Shown here piece by piece: positions 8,908 through 20,475 of a stretch of 64,000 bases of DNA; the first letter of the stretch is position 1; each line of letters opens with the position of its first letter. A model generated the notes under the pieces. That model was not told the DNA's origin and did no database searches. It was given only the letters and a program-made list of their open reading frames with translations. Source of the stretch: Manihot esculenta (lineage: Eukaryota > Streptophyta > Magnoliopsida > Malpighiales > Euphorbiaceae); NCBI RefSeq assembly GCF_001659605.2, contig NC_035162.2, positions 25,710,161 to 25,774,160 on the forward strand. Direction: 5' to 3'. Position numbers and translations under genes: made by a program.

Positions 8908-11658
8908 ATGGATCCTTTTTTATGTAAATCAGCTAGTACAGTAAAATCAGATGATTCAGAGACTTCAGAAATTAAAAGAGTGATAAATAAAAATGAGTTA
9001 ATATTGGAAGATTTTGTAAAAGCCATAGATGAGTGGGAAATTCCTAAAGTAGATAAGGAACAGATTTATAAAATCCCAAAGTTTAATGTTTTTAAAACAG
9101 ACTATGTAATAAAAACAGAAGAAAGAGATTTTCAGCTAAGTAAACCTTTTGAGAAAATAACACTTTTATCATAAAAAACATTAAATTATCATAGGAGTAA
9201 AAAGTACAAGTATATTTATATAGGACTAATTCAAGTAGGTATAAAACCTTTAACTAGAGAAGGATTAAACACTAGTATTTTAGCAGTAGTAAGAGATGCA
9301 AGATTTTTAAATTTTCAGGATTCCTTGTTAGGATCTATTGAAACTAGTTTAAGTGAAGGACCTATATCCTTAGAAGTATATCCAGACATGACAATCTCAT
9401 TAAATGACTTAAATATTTTAGAAAGTATAGTTTTAGAAATAAAAACTCATAATTATAGGATGAAACAAGGTTCCATTCCGATAGCATTAATATATAAAAT
9501 CCATTATAAAGCTATGAATTCGGCGTTTGGAACTAAGTATAAATTACAGCCTAAATTGGGAGAAATAAGATTTTTACAGACAGATTTAACTAAAACAAAT
9601 ACGGTAATTCCTAAAATAATTCAGTGGAAAGACATAACCTTGCCAGATGAATGGATATTAGAAGGTAACTCTCTCTAGAACCAGAAAAGGTAAAATCAAA
9701 TACAAATTTAAGTAAAATTGAGCAGTTTGAAGATGGTAAAATATCGCTAAAATTTAATAGAAGTATAAGTAGTAGATATACAGGATCTTCATCTTCAGAA
9801 ATAACAGAAGACATAAGAAGAATTTCAAACCTACCATCAGTAATATATACAACATATAAAGGAGATGAATCTAAACCAGTAATTCATACTATAGTAAAAC
9901 CCAGATTTTCAACATCGGATATCCCAGATAGACACCTTAAAATGAAAGGAGTCGATTATAGTTCTTCAGTACCCCAGGCGGTATATAATCTGATAGAAAA
10001 CTATTTAAATCAGCAGGCTGAAATAGCACCTTCATCACCATCATCACCATCAGCATTTGTTATAACAGAAAATATAAATAATATAAATAGAGAATTAAAT
10101 GTACTTAGTAAAGAGAAAATTGAAAACAAATTTTTAAAGGAAATAACCAAAACAAAAAATTTAAGTAAATTAAATAAAATAGTTAAAGAATATAAATTTG
10201 AGGATTTAAAAGAAGAATATCTTGATTATATCAGTAAGAATAAAGAAGAAATAGGATTTTTTGAATGGTTCAAGTTATATAAAAAGAAAAGTATAAATCC
10301 AATAACAATAAGAGATAAAAGGCCAGAATGGATAGTAAATGATACAGTAGTCTAGAGTGAATTTCCGCAAAAAACGATGAGTAAAATATTACATGGAGAT
10401 AAAGAAATAATTTGTGCACGATATAAGGTAACAAAAGAAAATGATACAGATAAAAAAATAATAGAGCAAAACAATTTTAGTAATACAAGTTTAATATGCA
10501 TAGGTACCCAATTAAAAAATATGGAAAAGCTTTTAAAAAAATAAATAGATAAAAGAAAAGGAGGAAGTAAAACCAAAAATTAAATCACATATTTTTAAGC
10601 CATATCAAGTCTCTAGCTCAAGTAAAAAAGAATTAAAAAATAATAAAAATGAATTTTTACAAAGTTTAAAAGATCAACTAAGCAAAGTAGAAACTTCTGA
10701 ATCTAGTAAAAATATAGTACAGGAGACTCCACAGTAAAAAATTATAAATGTAATACAAGAAGAAGAATTAGAAACTGAAACTGAGCAGAGTCAGCCAGAT
10801 TCAGAAGATATAGAACAATTTGAAATAAATCCTATATCGCATAAGGAGATAGTCAGTAGGGCACCGAACCTAGAATTAATAGATAAACCAAGTATTAATT
10901 CTCAATTTAAGTATAATGCTTCAACAGTTTACGAATGGAATATAGATGGATTATCTGAATATAATATATTGAGTTTATTGCAACAAATGACCATGGCAAC
11001 CAATGCATATAAAACCCAGGTTTTTGCTTCAGATAGAGCAATAGCTGAAATTATTATAGCTGGTTTTACGGGACAATTAAAAGGTTGGTGGGATTACCAC
11101 TTAACTGATCAAGAATAGTTAGACATATTAAATTCAATTCAGGTAGATGGTGAAGGAGAACCAATATTAAATGAATTAGGGGAAACTATTCAACATGTAG
11201 TATCAACATTAATTTTAACTATTTCATTACATTTTATAGGAGATCCGTCCCATTCAAAAGATAAAAATGCTGAATTATTGAGTAATTTAAAATGTAAAAA
11301 ATTAAGTGATTTTCAGTATTATAAAACCACATTTTTTACTAGATTAATGTTAAGGGAAGATTCAAACCAAGATTTTTGGAAGGAAAAGTTTTTAGTCGGA
11401 CTTCCTTATTTTCTAGGAGAAAGGTAAGAAACAATATAAAACAACACTATGGAAATCCGATACCTTATAGTAAATTAACATATGGACAATTGGAAAGTAT
11501 AATTCAAAAAGAAGATTTACAGATTTATCATGATTTAAAATTGCAAAGAACATTAAAATATGAGATGCATAAAACTAGACAGGAATTAAGATATTTTTGT
11601 AAACAGTTTGATTATGGAATAGGTCAGGATAAAAAATGTAATGGTCAATGTTCAAGGG
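8908..11658 (+). pseudogene. Copy A ORF1, 5' part: movement protein and coat protein (broken)
   Basis: The ATG at 8908 opens a region homologous to the N-terminus of the younger 1894-aa ORF1. The 30K-type movement domain is recognisable (IGLIQVGIKPLTREGLNTS, then the V-R-D-A-R block and SLLGSIETSL), followed by a variable linker with Ser/Pro-rich runs. The coat-protein core comes next (YEWNIDGLSE, GFTGQLKGWWD, LLSNLKCKKLSDF, ending in the basic tail at the copy boundary). Breaks include TAA at 9172 where relatives have Gln, a frameshift near 9675, stops near 10353, 10540 and 10735, a TAG near 11116, and a frameshift near 11375-11430. Confidence 0.85.
11634..11658 (+). repeat. Right copy of 25-bp terminal direct repeat of viral copy A
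   Basis: Same 25 bases as 3753-3777; marks the right integration end inside the coat-protein gene. Confidence 0.85.
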
Positions 11659-11707
11659 TTTTATATATATATGTATATATGAGTTATATATATATATATA
11701 TATATAT
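11659..11707. repeat. Imperfect (TA)n tract at right edge of copy A
   Basis: TA repeats broken by TG and GAG, starting right after the last viral base; the counterpart of 3702-3753. Confidence 0.85.
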
Positions 11708-13239
11708 GAAAATAGTATTGCGGTTTTTCATATAATCAAAAGGAGTGGATACTTAAGAACTGAATTCGATGTAATCCTTGTGGAAGTATATTAAGTCATA
11801 ATTAAAAACCCATCGAGAACACCATAACATATGGAGTATTTTAAAGATTGATAGTGTATAGTGTTGGATATTGTGTCAAATCATAATGAACTATAAAATC
11901 ATTTTTGCTAATTGTTTTAAAGAATTTGCATGACACATAGCTTTATATTTTCATAATTAGATTTAAACTAAAATAAGTTTCTACCACATATATATTATAC
12001 ACAATGGTTAAAAGAAATCTTAAAGTACTAAGATTAAAGACGTTTGAAATGAAAATTGTTAGGAATAAGTTTGTTGGATATCCTATACAAGATTTGATAT
12101 TTCATAATAATTTTTCCATAAAACTCTTACTAGTTGTTTTAACTTAAAAATTATGATCCTTGAGAAAAGATTTCTGCAAAGAAAAAATGATAAGGTTTTT
12201 AGAAAACGAAATTAGATAAAGGGTTATCTAATCAATAAACTAAATAAATTAAATATCCTTCTATTTTGAGGTTAATCTTATTAATTGATGTCTCCACCAT
12301 AAGTATATTGAAGTTAGTTTATATATTTTTTGAAAAGATAAAATTATATTAAATCGATTATAGATTTTGGCAAAAGTTGTCAAAATTGAATTTCAATATT
12401 AAGGAATGTATAATATTAAAAATATTTCACAGTGTGTATTCTAAAGGTATTCTTTGAGTTCCTAAATGAACTTTAAGAACTAAAATTGTTATTTAGCATA
12501 AAACCATAAAAAGATTATATTGTGGAATTGACAAGAATAATAGGGTTTGTGGTTGTATAACAAGTTTAGTTGAAGTTATCTTATGAAATTATACATTTGA
12601 GATATTTAATTAATAAGATACGATAATTTACTCAATATTGTAAGTAACAATAACTTAGTCCTTGTTCATTAAGACCAAGAACTCAAAAATTACTGACTTC
12701 TTACTTCTAAAGATGTAAACAAAAATAATGATAATTTATCATAATTATTTGTTATTAAGTAGGATATTGAAAGGTTTAATGAGATTGACTTTAATAACAC
12801 CTCACATTTACTTATACTTGTCTAGATTGTTCATGTATAGAAAAGTATTATGAAATATTCTTAACACAAGAAAAAGAAAGAACAACTATAAAAACTCATG
12901 ATTTACAAAAAAACTACAAAAGCTCGTAAATTTAAAAATTAGTTGAACGGGTGAAATAGAAGGTCTATTTTTGGTTTTATGTATAATATGTAATGGTGAA
13001 ACAAGACTATTTAGACTCTATCAGAAGTTTTAACTAATATCATTTGATTAAGACGAAATTTAGAAAGGCTAGAAGTTAAAATTTCTTATTGAATTCTTGA
13101 AAATTAAAAAGTTTCATAAATAGCCAAGAAAATGACTATTTATAATAGCAAAAAACCCTAATGTGAAAAATATGAAAAAAATTCTAAATTAATTAAAATG
13201 TAAAATTGACTCTCTAAACGATGGAGTTTGGATCTTGAA
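11708..13239. other. AT-rich intergenic DNA, no gene seen
   Basis: No coding region, RNA gene or clear repeat was recognised here. Confidence 0.55.
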
Positions 13240-14440
13240 TTTTGTGACAGGCCAGTAACTCTTATCACATTTCTAAAAGTCATCCATCTCGAAATTCTCT
13301 TTCCGAAAAGCTATTGTGGCCTCCAACGAATATCATAAGCAGAAGTTAAGCCTGCTTGAAGTCTTCTATGAAATCCCAGACTAATTGCTCTGCATCATTC
13401 CCTTCCACTTGTAAAGAACTCGACCTCTAGTTGTCATCAGCAGGGTAGTACTAAAATAGATCCACCACATTAAATGTTTTGGAAATTCTCATATAATCTG
13501 GGAGGTCAAGGAAATAGGCATTGTCATTAATCTTCTGAACAAGCCGAAATGGACCAATCTTCTTTGGGACAAGCTTTTTCTATCCTTCGACACGTTCCTT
13601 GCATAAATACACTATAACTTGATCACCAACATTGAAGGACTTGAAACGATATGTTTATCGGCTGCAGTTTTATACTTATCATTAGCTTTCGTAAAACATT
13701 GTTGTACCTGTTTGAAAACGTCCACATGCTGATTTGTCAAGTTGTTTACTACAATACTGTTATGAAAACTATAAGAAGGGCAATAAGTTCAACTGTTTGC
13801 GCTGAAATTTTTCTGTACATAACTGCAAATGGTGATATCTTTGTAGAGGTGTGGATAGAACTGTTGTAAGCAAATTCTGCTTGGGCAAGAGCAAGTTTCC
13901 AAGCAGTTTTCTTATCATTGCAAATGCAACGTAGAATATTACCAAGAGTTCGGTTCACCACTTCAGTTTGGTCATCGGTTTGAGGATGAGCAGCACTGCT
14001 GTATCGAAGTTTAGTCTCAAAATACTTTCATAAAGTCACCTAAAAGTGAGCTAGAAACTTCACATCTCTGTCAAAAGTAATAGTCTTAGGAATGCCATGT
14101 AAATAAACAACCTTTTGGAAAAGCAGTTTTGCAACATGAGAAGCATCATTAATTTTCTTGCAAGGAATGAAATGCACCATTTTGGAGAACTTGTCAATGA
14201 CAACAAAAATAGAGCTAGATCTATGTTGGGTACGTGGAAGACTGATAATAAAATCCATAATTAAGTCCTCCCAAGGATATTTTAGAATGGGTAATGGAGT
14301 ATATAGGTCTGGATTTTGTAAATGACCCTTTTGAGTTTGACAAATTGGGCACTTCTGTACCATCCGACCTGTATCCTTTTTCAATTGTAGCCAATAAAAG
14401 TGCTCTTCTAAACTAGCAATAGTCTTATCATGTCCCAAAA
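13240..14440 (-). pseudogene. Ty3/gypsy integrase fragment (Reina-like chromovirus)
   Basis: Minus-strand reading begins with a partial HHCC finger ([11 protein letters not shown]), then the integrase core with [10 protein letters not shown] and the second catalytic Asp in FDRDVKF. At about 14039 relatives of this family have Trp and here there is a stop. The core continues as SAAHPQTDDQTEVVNRTLGN and then a decayed C-terminal region down to about 13250, with several frameshifts. Gag, protease, RT and LTRs are not attached, so it is an isolated fragment. Lineage is from recalled family motifs. Confidence 0.8.
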
Positions 14441-14511
14441 ATGAAAAATTGAAAAAAAATTACACTGAAAATGAAATCAAAGTAAAAATAAACAAAAATA
14501 AAGATTCTATT

Positions 14512-16241
14512 TGATAGAGCATATTTTAGTCCACTTTATCATTATGTTCTTGATGTTTATTTGCATCTTTTCTGCTTAATTCTGTGGTTTTAATCATGTT
14601 TTGCAGATAATAGGTGTAAAGAGACAATCCGGTGAAAATACTCTTAAAACTGCCAAAAAGTGCCAAATATGGAAAGTGCCAAAAAAGAAAAGTTTTCAAA
14701 TAAGGAAAGTTTTCAGAAAAGGAAAGTTTTCAAATAAGGAAAGTTTTCAAATAAGGAAAGTGCAGAAGCAAAAGCAAATAAGGAAAGCTCAACCAGAAGA
14801 TTATTTGAAATTCAAATCGCAGATCTTTCTTTCCTTGTTCAAAGATGTGCACACACTGCAGCAGTCATATCTTCCTATTTAGGCAGTAAGATTTCATGAA
14901 GACGCACTTGCCTCTTCCGCGTTCAGCATTTAAAATTCAAACGAAGGCTCCACCTAAAAAGGAAAGACTAGACAGATTCACTTTCCCTTCTGCATTCAAT
15001 GACCGCGTGCCCACCTTCCCTCTGAAGAGCATCCGCGCGCCTCCTTCCTTCTGAAGCCCTTGCAACGCGATTCTTTCCTTTTCAGACACAACTTGGGCAG
15101 CAAGTACCTCTTGGGCAGCACTTTCAACTATAAAAAGACACATAAGGAGCCTCCCCATGCTTTTTCAAGCCCCCCTTGGAGGCACTTACGGGATTGCAAG
15201 TGACACCATCTCTTCTTCATCTCTTTCTTTATTTTTAGTTTTGTTTCAGCCATGAGTGGCTGAAACCTTTTTTTCTAGTTGAAGATTGGTTGAAACCTTG
15301 GTTGTTTTATGGATTGTGAGATCTGAACATAAGTTGTTTATCTTTTGGTTATTCAATATTTGTGCAATTTCATGCTTGATTCCATTATTGCTTTGTTATT
15401 TTGATCAATGTGGCCAATTGATTATTGATTGCAAGGTAATATATTGTTAGTTTGAATGATTTTAAGTCCATAATTGCTTGGATTATTCAAACATAAGAAC
15501 ACTTGGTGTAAAACCAAGAAAATTGTATGATCTAGCAACATCTCATGCGTTTGAGTAGTTAGGATTGAATCTCTCTATCGCTTCATGCAATTAACAATTG
15601 TTTTGATGCCTAAGGCCCAAGGACGTTCCTTGGCAATTTGTTAATTAGTAATTAATTAGAGGATGTTCCCTAATTGGTTTAATCATAAGGAGAGACATGG
15701 TGGTGAGAAGTGTCTTCCATCTCCATAACTAATCTATTGAATCAATCAAAAGAAACTAAGTGTCAATGATCAATCCTAACAACTGAAGTGGATCCAATTC
15801 TTCAACTAGAGCTTTCTTATTATTTATTTCTCTTTTATTTTATTATTCGCTTATTTTAATTGCTTTCAGTAGTTTGTTAATCAAATCAATTTCAAACCCC
15901 CCATTTTACTTTTACTGCAATTTATTTTTATTCCGCTTTCAGTTTATCTCGTTTTCAATTTTATCTCGTTTTAGTTTATTTTGCTTTTAGTTTATTTCGC
16001 TTTCAGTTTATTTTGCTTTCTGTTTATTTTGCTTTCAGTTTGTTTTGCTTTCCGTTTATCTCATTTCAGTTTATTTCTCTTTCAGTTTATTTTTGTTTCA
16101 GTTAATTCTCTTGGTCTTGATAAGGAAAATAGGTAAGTTCTCAATTCCCTGTGGATTCGATCCTTTCAACACTATCTATAGTTGTAAAATTGTTGATAAC
16201 TAGAAAGGTTATTTTTTACCGGCTTCGACAACCGCGAGTCA
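14512..16241 (+). mobile_element. Athila-like LTR, copy 1 (about 1.73 kb)
   Basis: Starts TGATAGAGCATATTTTAG and ends CGCGAGTCA. It is alignable end to end with 18299-19930 (same TTTCAGCCATGAGTGGCTG block, same GACGTTCC motifs, same CTGTGGAT..GATCC block near the 3' end). It has a TATA box (TATAAAAA, near 15129). TCTAT occurs at 16242-16246 and at 14506-14510 with one extra T, but the left flank is not the gypsy pol seen on the right, so a true target duplication is doubtful. No internal genes accompany it. Confidence 0.75.
15934..16106 (+). repeat. 16-18 bp minisatellite inside LTR copy 1
   Basis: About ten imperfect copies of CTTTCAGTTTATTTTG-like units. LTR copy 2 has only two or three, which accounts for most of the ~100-bp length difference between the LTRs. 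Confidence 0.8.
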
Positions 16242-16588
16242 TCTATATGGGAGGAAGTGCAGGCCACCCGTTTGCTGGGAAAAAGTAGGAGCCTTGCCTT
16301 GGGAGGGCCAGAGTTAGTAGAGATCACCAGCAGGGTAGTGTCTATATTTAGAGAGGATCAGAATAGCGGTGAGTAGACAAAAGAGCTATGTAGACATCCG
16401 TAGAAAGCATGTTGTTTTCCAGGAGGGGGATATGGTGTTGCTTAAGGTGCCTCCTATGAAGGGGGTGATTCATTTTGGGAAGAAGGGTAAACTAGCTCCA
16501 AGGTACATTGGACCTTCAAAATTTTGTAAAAGATTGAGAATGTATCTTACAAGTTAGATTTACCTGCTTCAATGGAGAGGATCCATCT

Positions 16589-17462
16589 TGATACAAGCAA
16601 GGAAATAATACGATGCTTCAAAGATTTAAAATGGAAAACTCCAAATCATGACAAATCAAGTTACTATCGCTCAATTCAAGACTTACGAGATGAAAACTAT
16701 ATTTGGAAAGTATGGGAGAATAAAAAAACAAGCCACACTCCGCACAACACAATTTCAGATCGCGTAATATATTTATGACTAAATTGCATTTAAGTCAATT
16801 TTGTTATTTTGGTATTTTAGTATTTTGTGGGATTTGTTTTAAACTAATTTGGCCTATATTAGAAGCCAAATTCGTGCAGCCCATTTAGGAAGGAGATTTC
16901 TCCAAGATAATTTAGGAAAATGATCTTTAATGTAATCCAGGTTTGACTATTTGACTAGATACCTTTCCTATATTGTAATTACACCTTCCTATAATAGAAT
17001 TAGGGTTTGAAGGCTATAAAAACACCCTTAAGGTGGCAGCCAGAGGAAGCTAATGAATAAAAATGATTTTATGAACAATATTTGTTTTTCTCCATTATTT
17101 AGCACCTTATCAAGGTTTAACGTTGTGACGTTCTGATATAGATCTCCTCCATGCTTAGTTAACTTATTAAGAATTTCTTGTGGCATTCTCGAAGTTGGAA
17201 TCACTTGACTATCTATGTTTCTAATCACATTGGTTGGTTAGGGGTATGGTAGAGCAACCTTCGCTTGATTATCTATATTTCTAATCACATTGGTTGGTTA
17301 GGGGTGTGGTAGAGCAATCTTCGCTTGATTATCTATGTTTCTAATCACATTGGTTGGTTAGGGGTGTAGTAGAGCAACCTTCTGTAAGATATCTTTGTCT
17401 TGTTCTTTGTCAAGTTGTGTGACGGGGTTTTTTATCACATGTTGATCTTGGGTTCCGCATCA
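16589..17462 (+). mobile_element. LTR-like insertion (874 bp) inside the gypsy pol fragment
   Basis: Interrupts the gypsy reading frame between the codons for Ile-His and Pro-Val-Phe-His. It begins TGATACAAGC and ends CGCATCA, with a nearly perfect 5-bp flank duplication (CATCT at 16584-16588, CATCC at 17463-17467). It has a TATA box (GGCTATAAAAAC near 17013) and no genes, so a solo LTR is the best reading. A relative lies inverted at about 1640-2230. Confidence 0.65.
17201..17382 (+). repeat. 60-bp minisatellite, three copies
   Basis: Three near-identical 60-bp units (starts 17211, 17271, 17331) sharing TTTCTAATCACATTGGTTGG and GGTAGAGCAA; they sit near the 3' end of the 874-bp insertion. 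Confidence 0.9.
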
Positions 17463-17800
17463 CATCCGGTTTTTCATGTTTCCATGTTATAGAAATTTGT
17501 GTCAGATCTAGGCAAAGTTCTTAATGAACCTGATGTAGAGATCCTAGGAGATCTCACCTATGTTGAGCAGCCAGTACGGATCATAGGCACTCAAATCAGA
17601 AAGCTGAGGAACAAGGAAATCGCAATGGTGAAAGTTCTTTGAAATCACCACAACATGGAAGAATGGACCTGGGAGACCCGGGAGTCCATATTTAAGCAGT
17701 ACCCCTATCTCTTTTAAAGTAAGTGTCTTATGTTTTCATGTGTTTTCTTGATGTTTATATTTGCTTGTGTGCTTGTTGAACATTCGGGGACGAATGTTCT

Positions 17801-17810
17801 TAAGGGGGGA
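17801..17810 (+). other. Polypurine tract of the gypsy element
   Basis: TAAGGGGGGA right before the LTR start, in the typical CGAATGTTCTTAAGGGGGG context of Tekay/Del-type elements; it primes plus-strand DNA synthesis. Confidence 0.8.
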
Positions 17811-18298
17811 AGAATGTAATACCCTGCTAGACTCCAGCGTCGGAATTCCAACCTTCCAACGAAATCCCCATTGGAGTCCAGAATTCCCGAAGTTGGAATC
17901 TCCTTAGAAGGGTAAAATAAGGTTTTTATAAAATAAATTTGAAAATTTTAAGGTTTTGAGTTAAAAAGAAAGAAAATAGTTTTGAAGAAAAACCCCAGGT
18001 TCAGCCGCCAAAGGTGGCTCCTCCAGCTACCTATAAGAGGCCTTCAGCCCGAAAATGAGAAGAGTTTTCTCTCCATTTTTTGGGCAGAGGTGAGTCATTG
18101 CCCTCCCTTTGATGCTCATGTTGCTTTTCCTTCAAATCTTTTAGAAAATTCATGAGTTTTCGCTTGTTTTTGAAGATTTGAGCTTAAATATGAGTTTTAA
18201 AACCTTGGAGACCTTCGGAGACCGTTTTACCTTATCTCCAAGTTAGGGTTGCTGTCACCTCTAGATCTCCAAGAGGTAAGCTTAGATATTTGCCTTTC

Positions 18299-19930
18299 TG
18301 ATAGAGCATATTTTAGTCCATTTTATCATTATGTTCTTGATGTTTATTTACATCTTTTCTGCCTAATTTTGTGATCTTAATAATGTTTTGCAGATATTAA
18401 GTATAAAGAGACAATCCGGAGAAAATGCTCTTAAAACTGCCAAAAAGTGCCAAATATGGAAAGTGCCAAAAAAGGAAAGTTTTCAAATAAGAAAAGTTTT
18501 CAGAAAAGGAAAGTTTTCAGAAAAGGAAAGTGCAGAAGCAAAAGCAAATAAGGAAAGCTCAGCCAGAAGATTATTTGAAGTTCAAATTGCATATCTTTCT
18601 TTCCTTCCTTGTTCAAAGATGTGCAGTCATATCTTCCTATTTAGGCAGCAAGATTTTATGAAGACGCACTTGCCTTTTCTGCATTCAACATTCAAAATTC
18701 AAACGAAGGCTCCACCTAAAAAGGAAAGACTGAACAGATTCACTTTCCCTTCTGCATTCAATGACCGCGCGCCCACCTGCCTCCTGCGCTCCAATCCGCG
18801 CGCCACTTTCCTTCTGAAGAGCATGAGCACATCTCTTTCCTTCTGAATAATTTTACAACGCGAATCTTTCCTTTTCAGACACAACTTGGGTAGCAAGTAC
18901 CTCTAGGGCAGCAAGGTCAGCCTCTAATTCTATTTAAGAAGCACTTGACCAGCCGAATACATCTTCTGAACACCTTTGGAATGCCTCACCTCTTCGGATC
19001 AAGCCAAGGCCAACGCCATCTTCATCTTCTTCTTCTACCTTTCTTATTTTCTTTTATTTTTGGTTTTGTTTCAGCCATGAGTGGCTGAAACCTTTTAATC
19101 TAGTTGAAGATTGGTTGAAACTAAGGTTGTTTAGTGGATTGTGAGATCTGAACATAAACTGTTTGTCTTTAGTTTATTCAACATTCATACAATTTGATGC
19201 TTGAATCTATTATTACTTTGTTGTTTTGATCAAATTGGCCACTTGATTCTTGATTGCAAGGTAATATATTGTTAGTTTGGATAATTTTAAGTCTGTAATT
19301 GCTTGAATTGTTTAAACATAAGAACACTTGGTGTAACAACTAAGAAATTGTATGATCTAGCAACATCTCATGCGTTTGAGTAGCTAGGATTGGATCTCTC
19401 TTTCTCTTCATGCAATTAATAATTGTTTTGATGCCCAAGGCCCAAGGACGTTCCTTGGCAATTTGTTAATTAGTAATTAATTAGAGGACGTTCCCTAATT
19501 GATTTAATCATAAGGAGAGACATGGTGGTGAGAAGCATTTTCCATCTCCATAACTAATCTATTGAATCAATCTAAGGAACATAAGTTTCAATGATCAATC
19601 CAAACAACCAAAGTGGATCCAACTCTTCAACTAGACTTTTCTCATATTGATTTCTCTTTTATTTTAATTATTTGCTCATTTAATTGCTTTCAGTAGTTTG
19701 CTAATCAAATCAATCTCAAACCCCCCATTTTACTTTTACTGCAATTTATTTTACTCTGCTTTCAGTTGCATGCTTTCAGTTTCTTATCCGATTAAGTTTC
19801 TTGGTCTTGTTGAGAAAAATAGATAAGTTTCCAATTCTCTGTGGATATGATCCTTTACCACTATCTACAGTATCATTATTGTTGATAACCGGAAAGGTTA
19901 TTTTTGACCGGCTTCGACAACCGCGAGTCA
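18299..19930 (+). mobile_element. Athila-like solo LTR, copy 2 (1632 bp), 5-bp target duplication
   Basis: Starts TGATAGAGC, ends GCGAGTCA, and is flanked by the perfect 5-bp duplication CTTTC (18294-18298 and 19931-19935). It interrupts the gypsy LTR, so it inserted later and then lost its interior by LTR-LTR recombination. Small ORFs inside (18388-18846 and antisense) are LTR sequence, not genes. Confidence 0.9.
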
Positions 19931-20249
19931 CTTTCCTATGTTTTAATCAAGTTTTAAGAAAGGGTTAAGAGTTAATAATGCATGAAATGGTTAAATCTAA
20001 AGTTTTAGGGTTTGAGTTAGGTTGATAATGAATGTGTTCTCTTGTGGTGTTTTTGTTGTTGCTTGTTGGGGATTAGGCTAGTTTTTATGTCCCTTATGCA
20101 TGTTGAGTGAGTATGAAGGTTTTTGAAGAGTTGGGTGTGAGGATCGGAGTGTTTGGTGGCTGTGTGCATAGGGCATAATCGGGTTTTGCCTTGCTGGAGA
20201 ACCCAGGTTCTGCCGCCGAAGCAAGGTTTGGCCGTCGAAGCAAGGTTCG

Positions 20250-20475
20250 GCCGCCGAACCTGCTTGTTGAGGCAGCTTTTTGGCTGCCTAACTTGCCCCC
20301 GAAAGCACGGACTTTTGGATTTGTGAAGGGGTTTAGGCTACTGAACCTGCCCTCGAAAGTCCCTGACTTTCGAATTTGTGTGGAGTTTAGGCCGTCGAAC
20401 CTGCCCCCGAAAGTCATTGACTTTCGGATCTGTAAAGGACCTTCGGCCGCCGAACCTGCCGCCGAAAGTCCTCTG
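20250..20475. repeat. 54-bp tandem repeat with hairpins inside the gypsy LTR
   Basis: Four units with period 54-55 bp (CCGAAAG-type starts near 20299, 20353, 20407, 20462). Two units hold perfect stems: TCGAAAGTC/GACTTTCGA at 20353-20373 and CCGAAAGTC/GACTTTCGG at 20407-20427. GC content is well above that of the surroundings, which makes long but spurious ORFs on both strands. Confidence 0.8.

Larger units (their letters stand above)
3753..11658 (+). mobile_element. Endogenous pararetrovirus copy A (florendovirus-like), old, circularly permuted
   Basis: Order on the plus strand: coat-protein end, protease and RT (3753-5815), an inverted RT/RNase H piece (5815-6225), ORF2 (6226-8317), promoter and leader (8320-8747), tRNA-Met primer site (8748), movement protein and coat protein (8908-11658). 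The reading frame at the right end resumes at the left end, and 25 identical bases occur at both ends (3753-3777 and 11634-11658), so this is one opened genome circle with slight terminal redundancy. Without the MITE and the redundant ends the circle is about 7.4 kb. Many stops, frameshifts and lost catalytic residues show it is dead. It is clearly diverged from the 30.8-57.5 kb copies, so it is a different and older lineage. Confidence 0.85.
16246..17705 (+). pseudogene. Ty3/gypsy (Tekay/Del-type) pol 3' end, split by an insertion
   Basis: Starts with the integrase motif YGRKCRPPVCWEKVG, then stops. The integrase C-terminal region follows (GDMVLLKVPPMKGVIHFGKK, LAPRYIGP) and runs to about 16588, where an 874-bp insertion splits it. 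It resumes at about 17463 with HPVFHVSML, the TYVEQPVRI block, a chromodomain-like end (EEWTWETRESIFKQYPYLF) and a stop near 17717. Several internal stops. Directly followed by the polypurine tract and LTR of the same element, so the family call is firm. Confidence 0.8.

Noticed and set aside
14512..19930. The two Athila-like LTRs as the 5' and 3' LTRs of one element
   Set aside because: Copy 2 has its own perfect 5-bp duplication and lies inside a gypsy LTR, and the DNA between the copies is from other elements.
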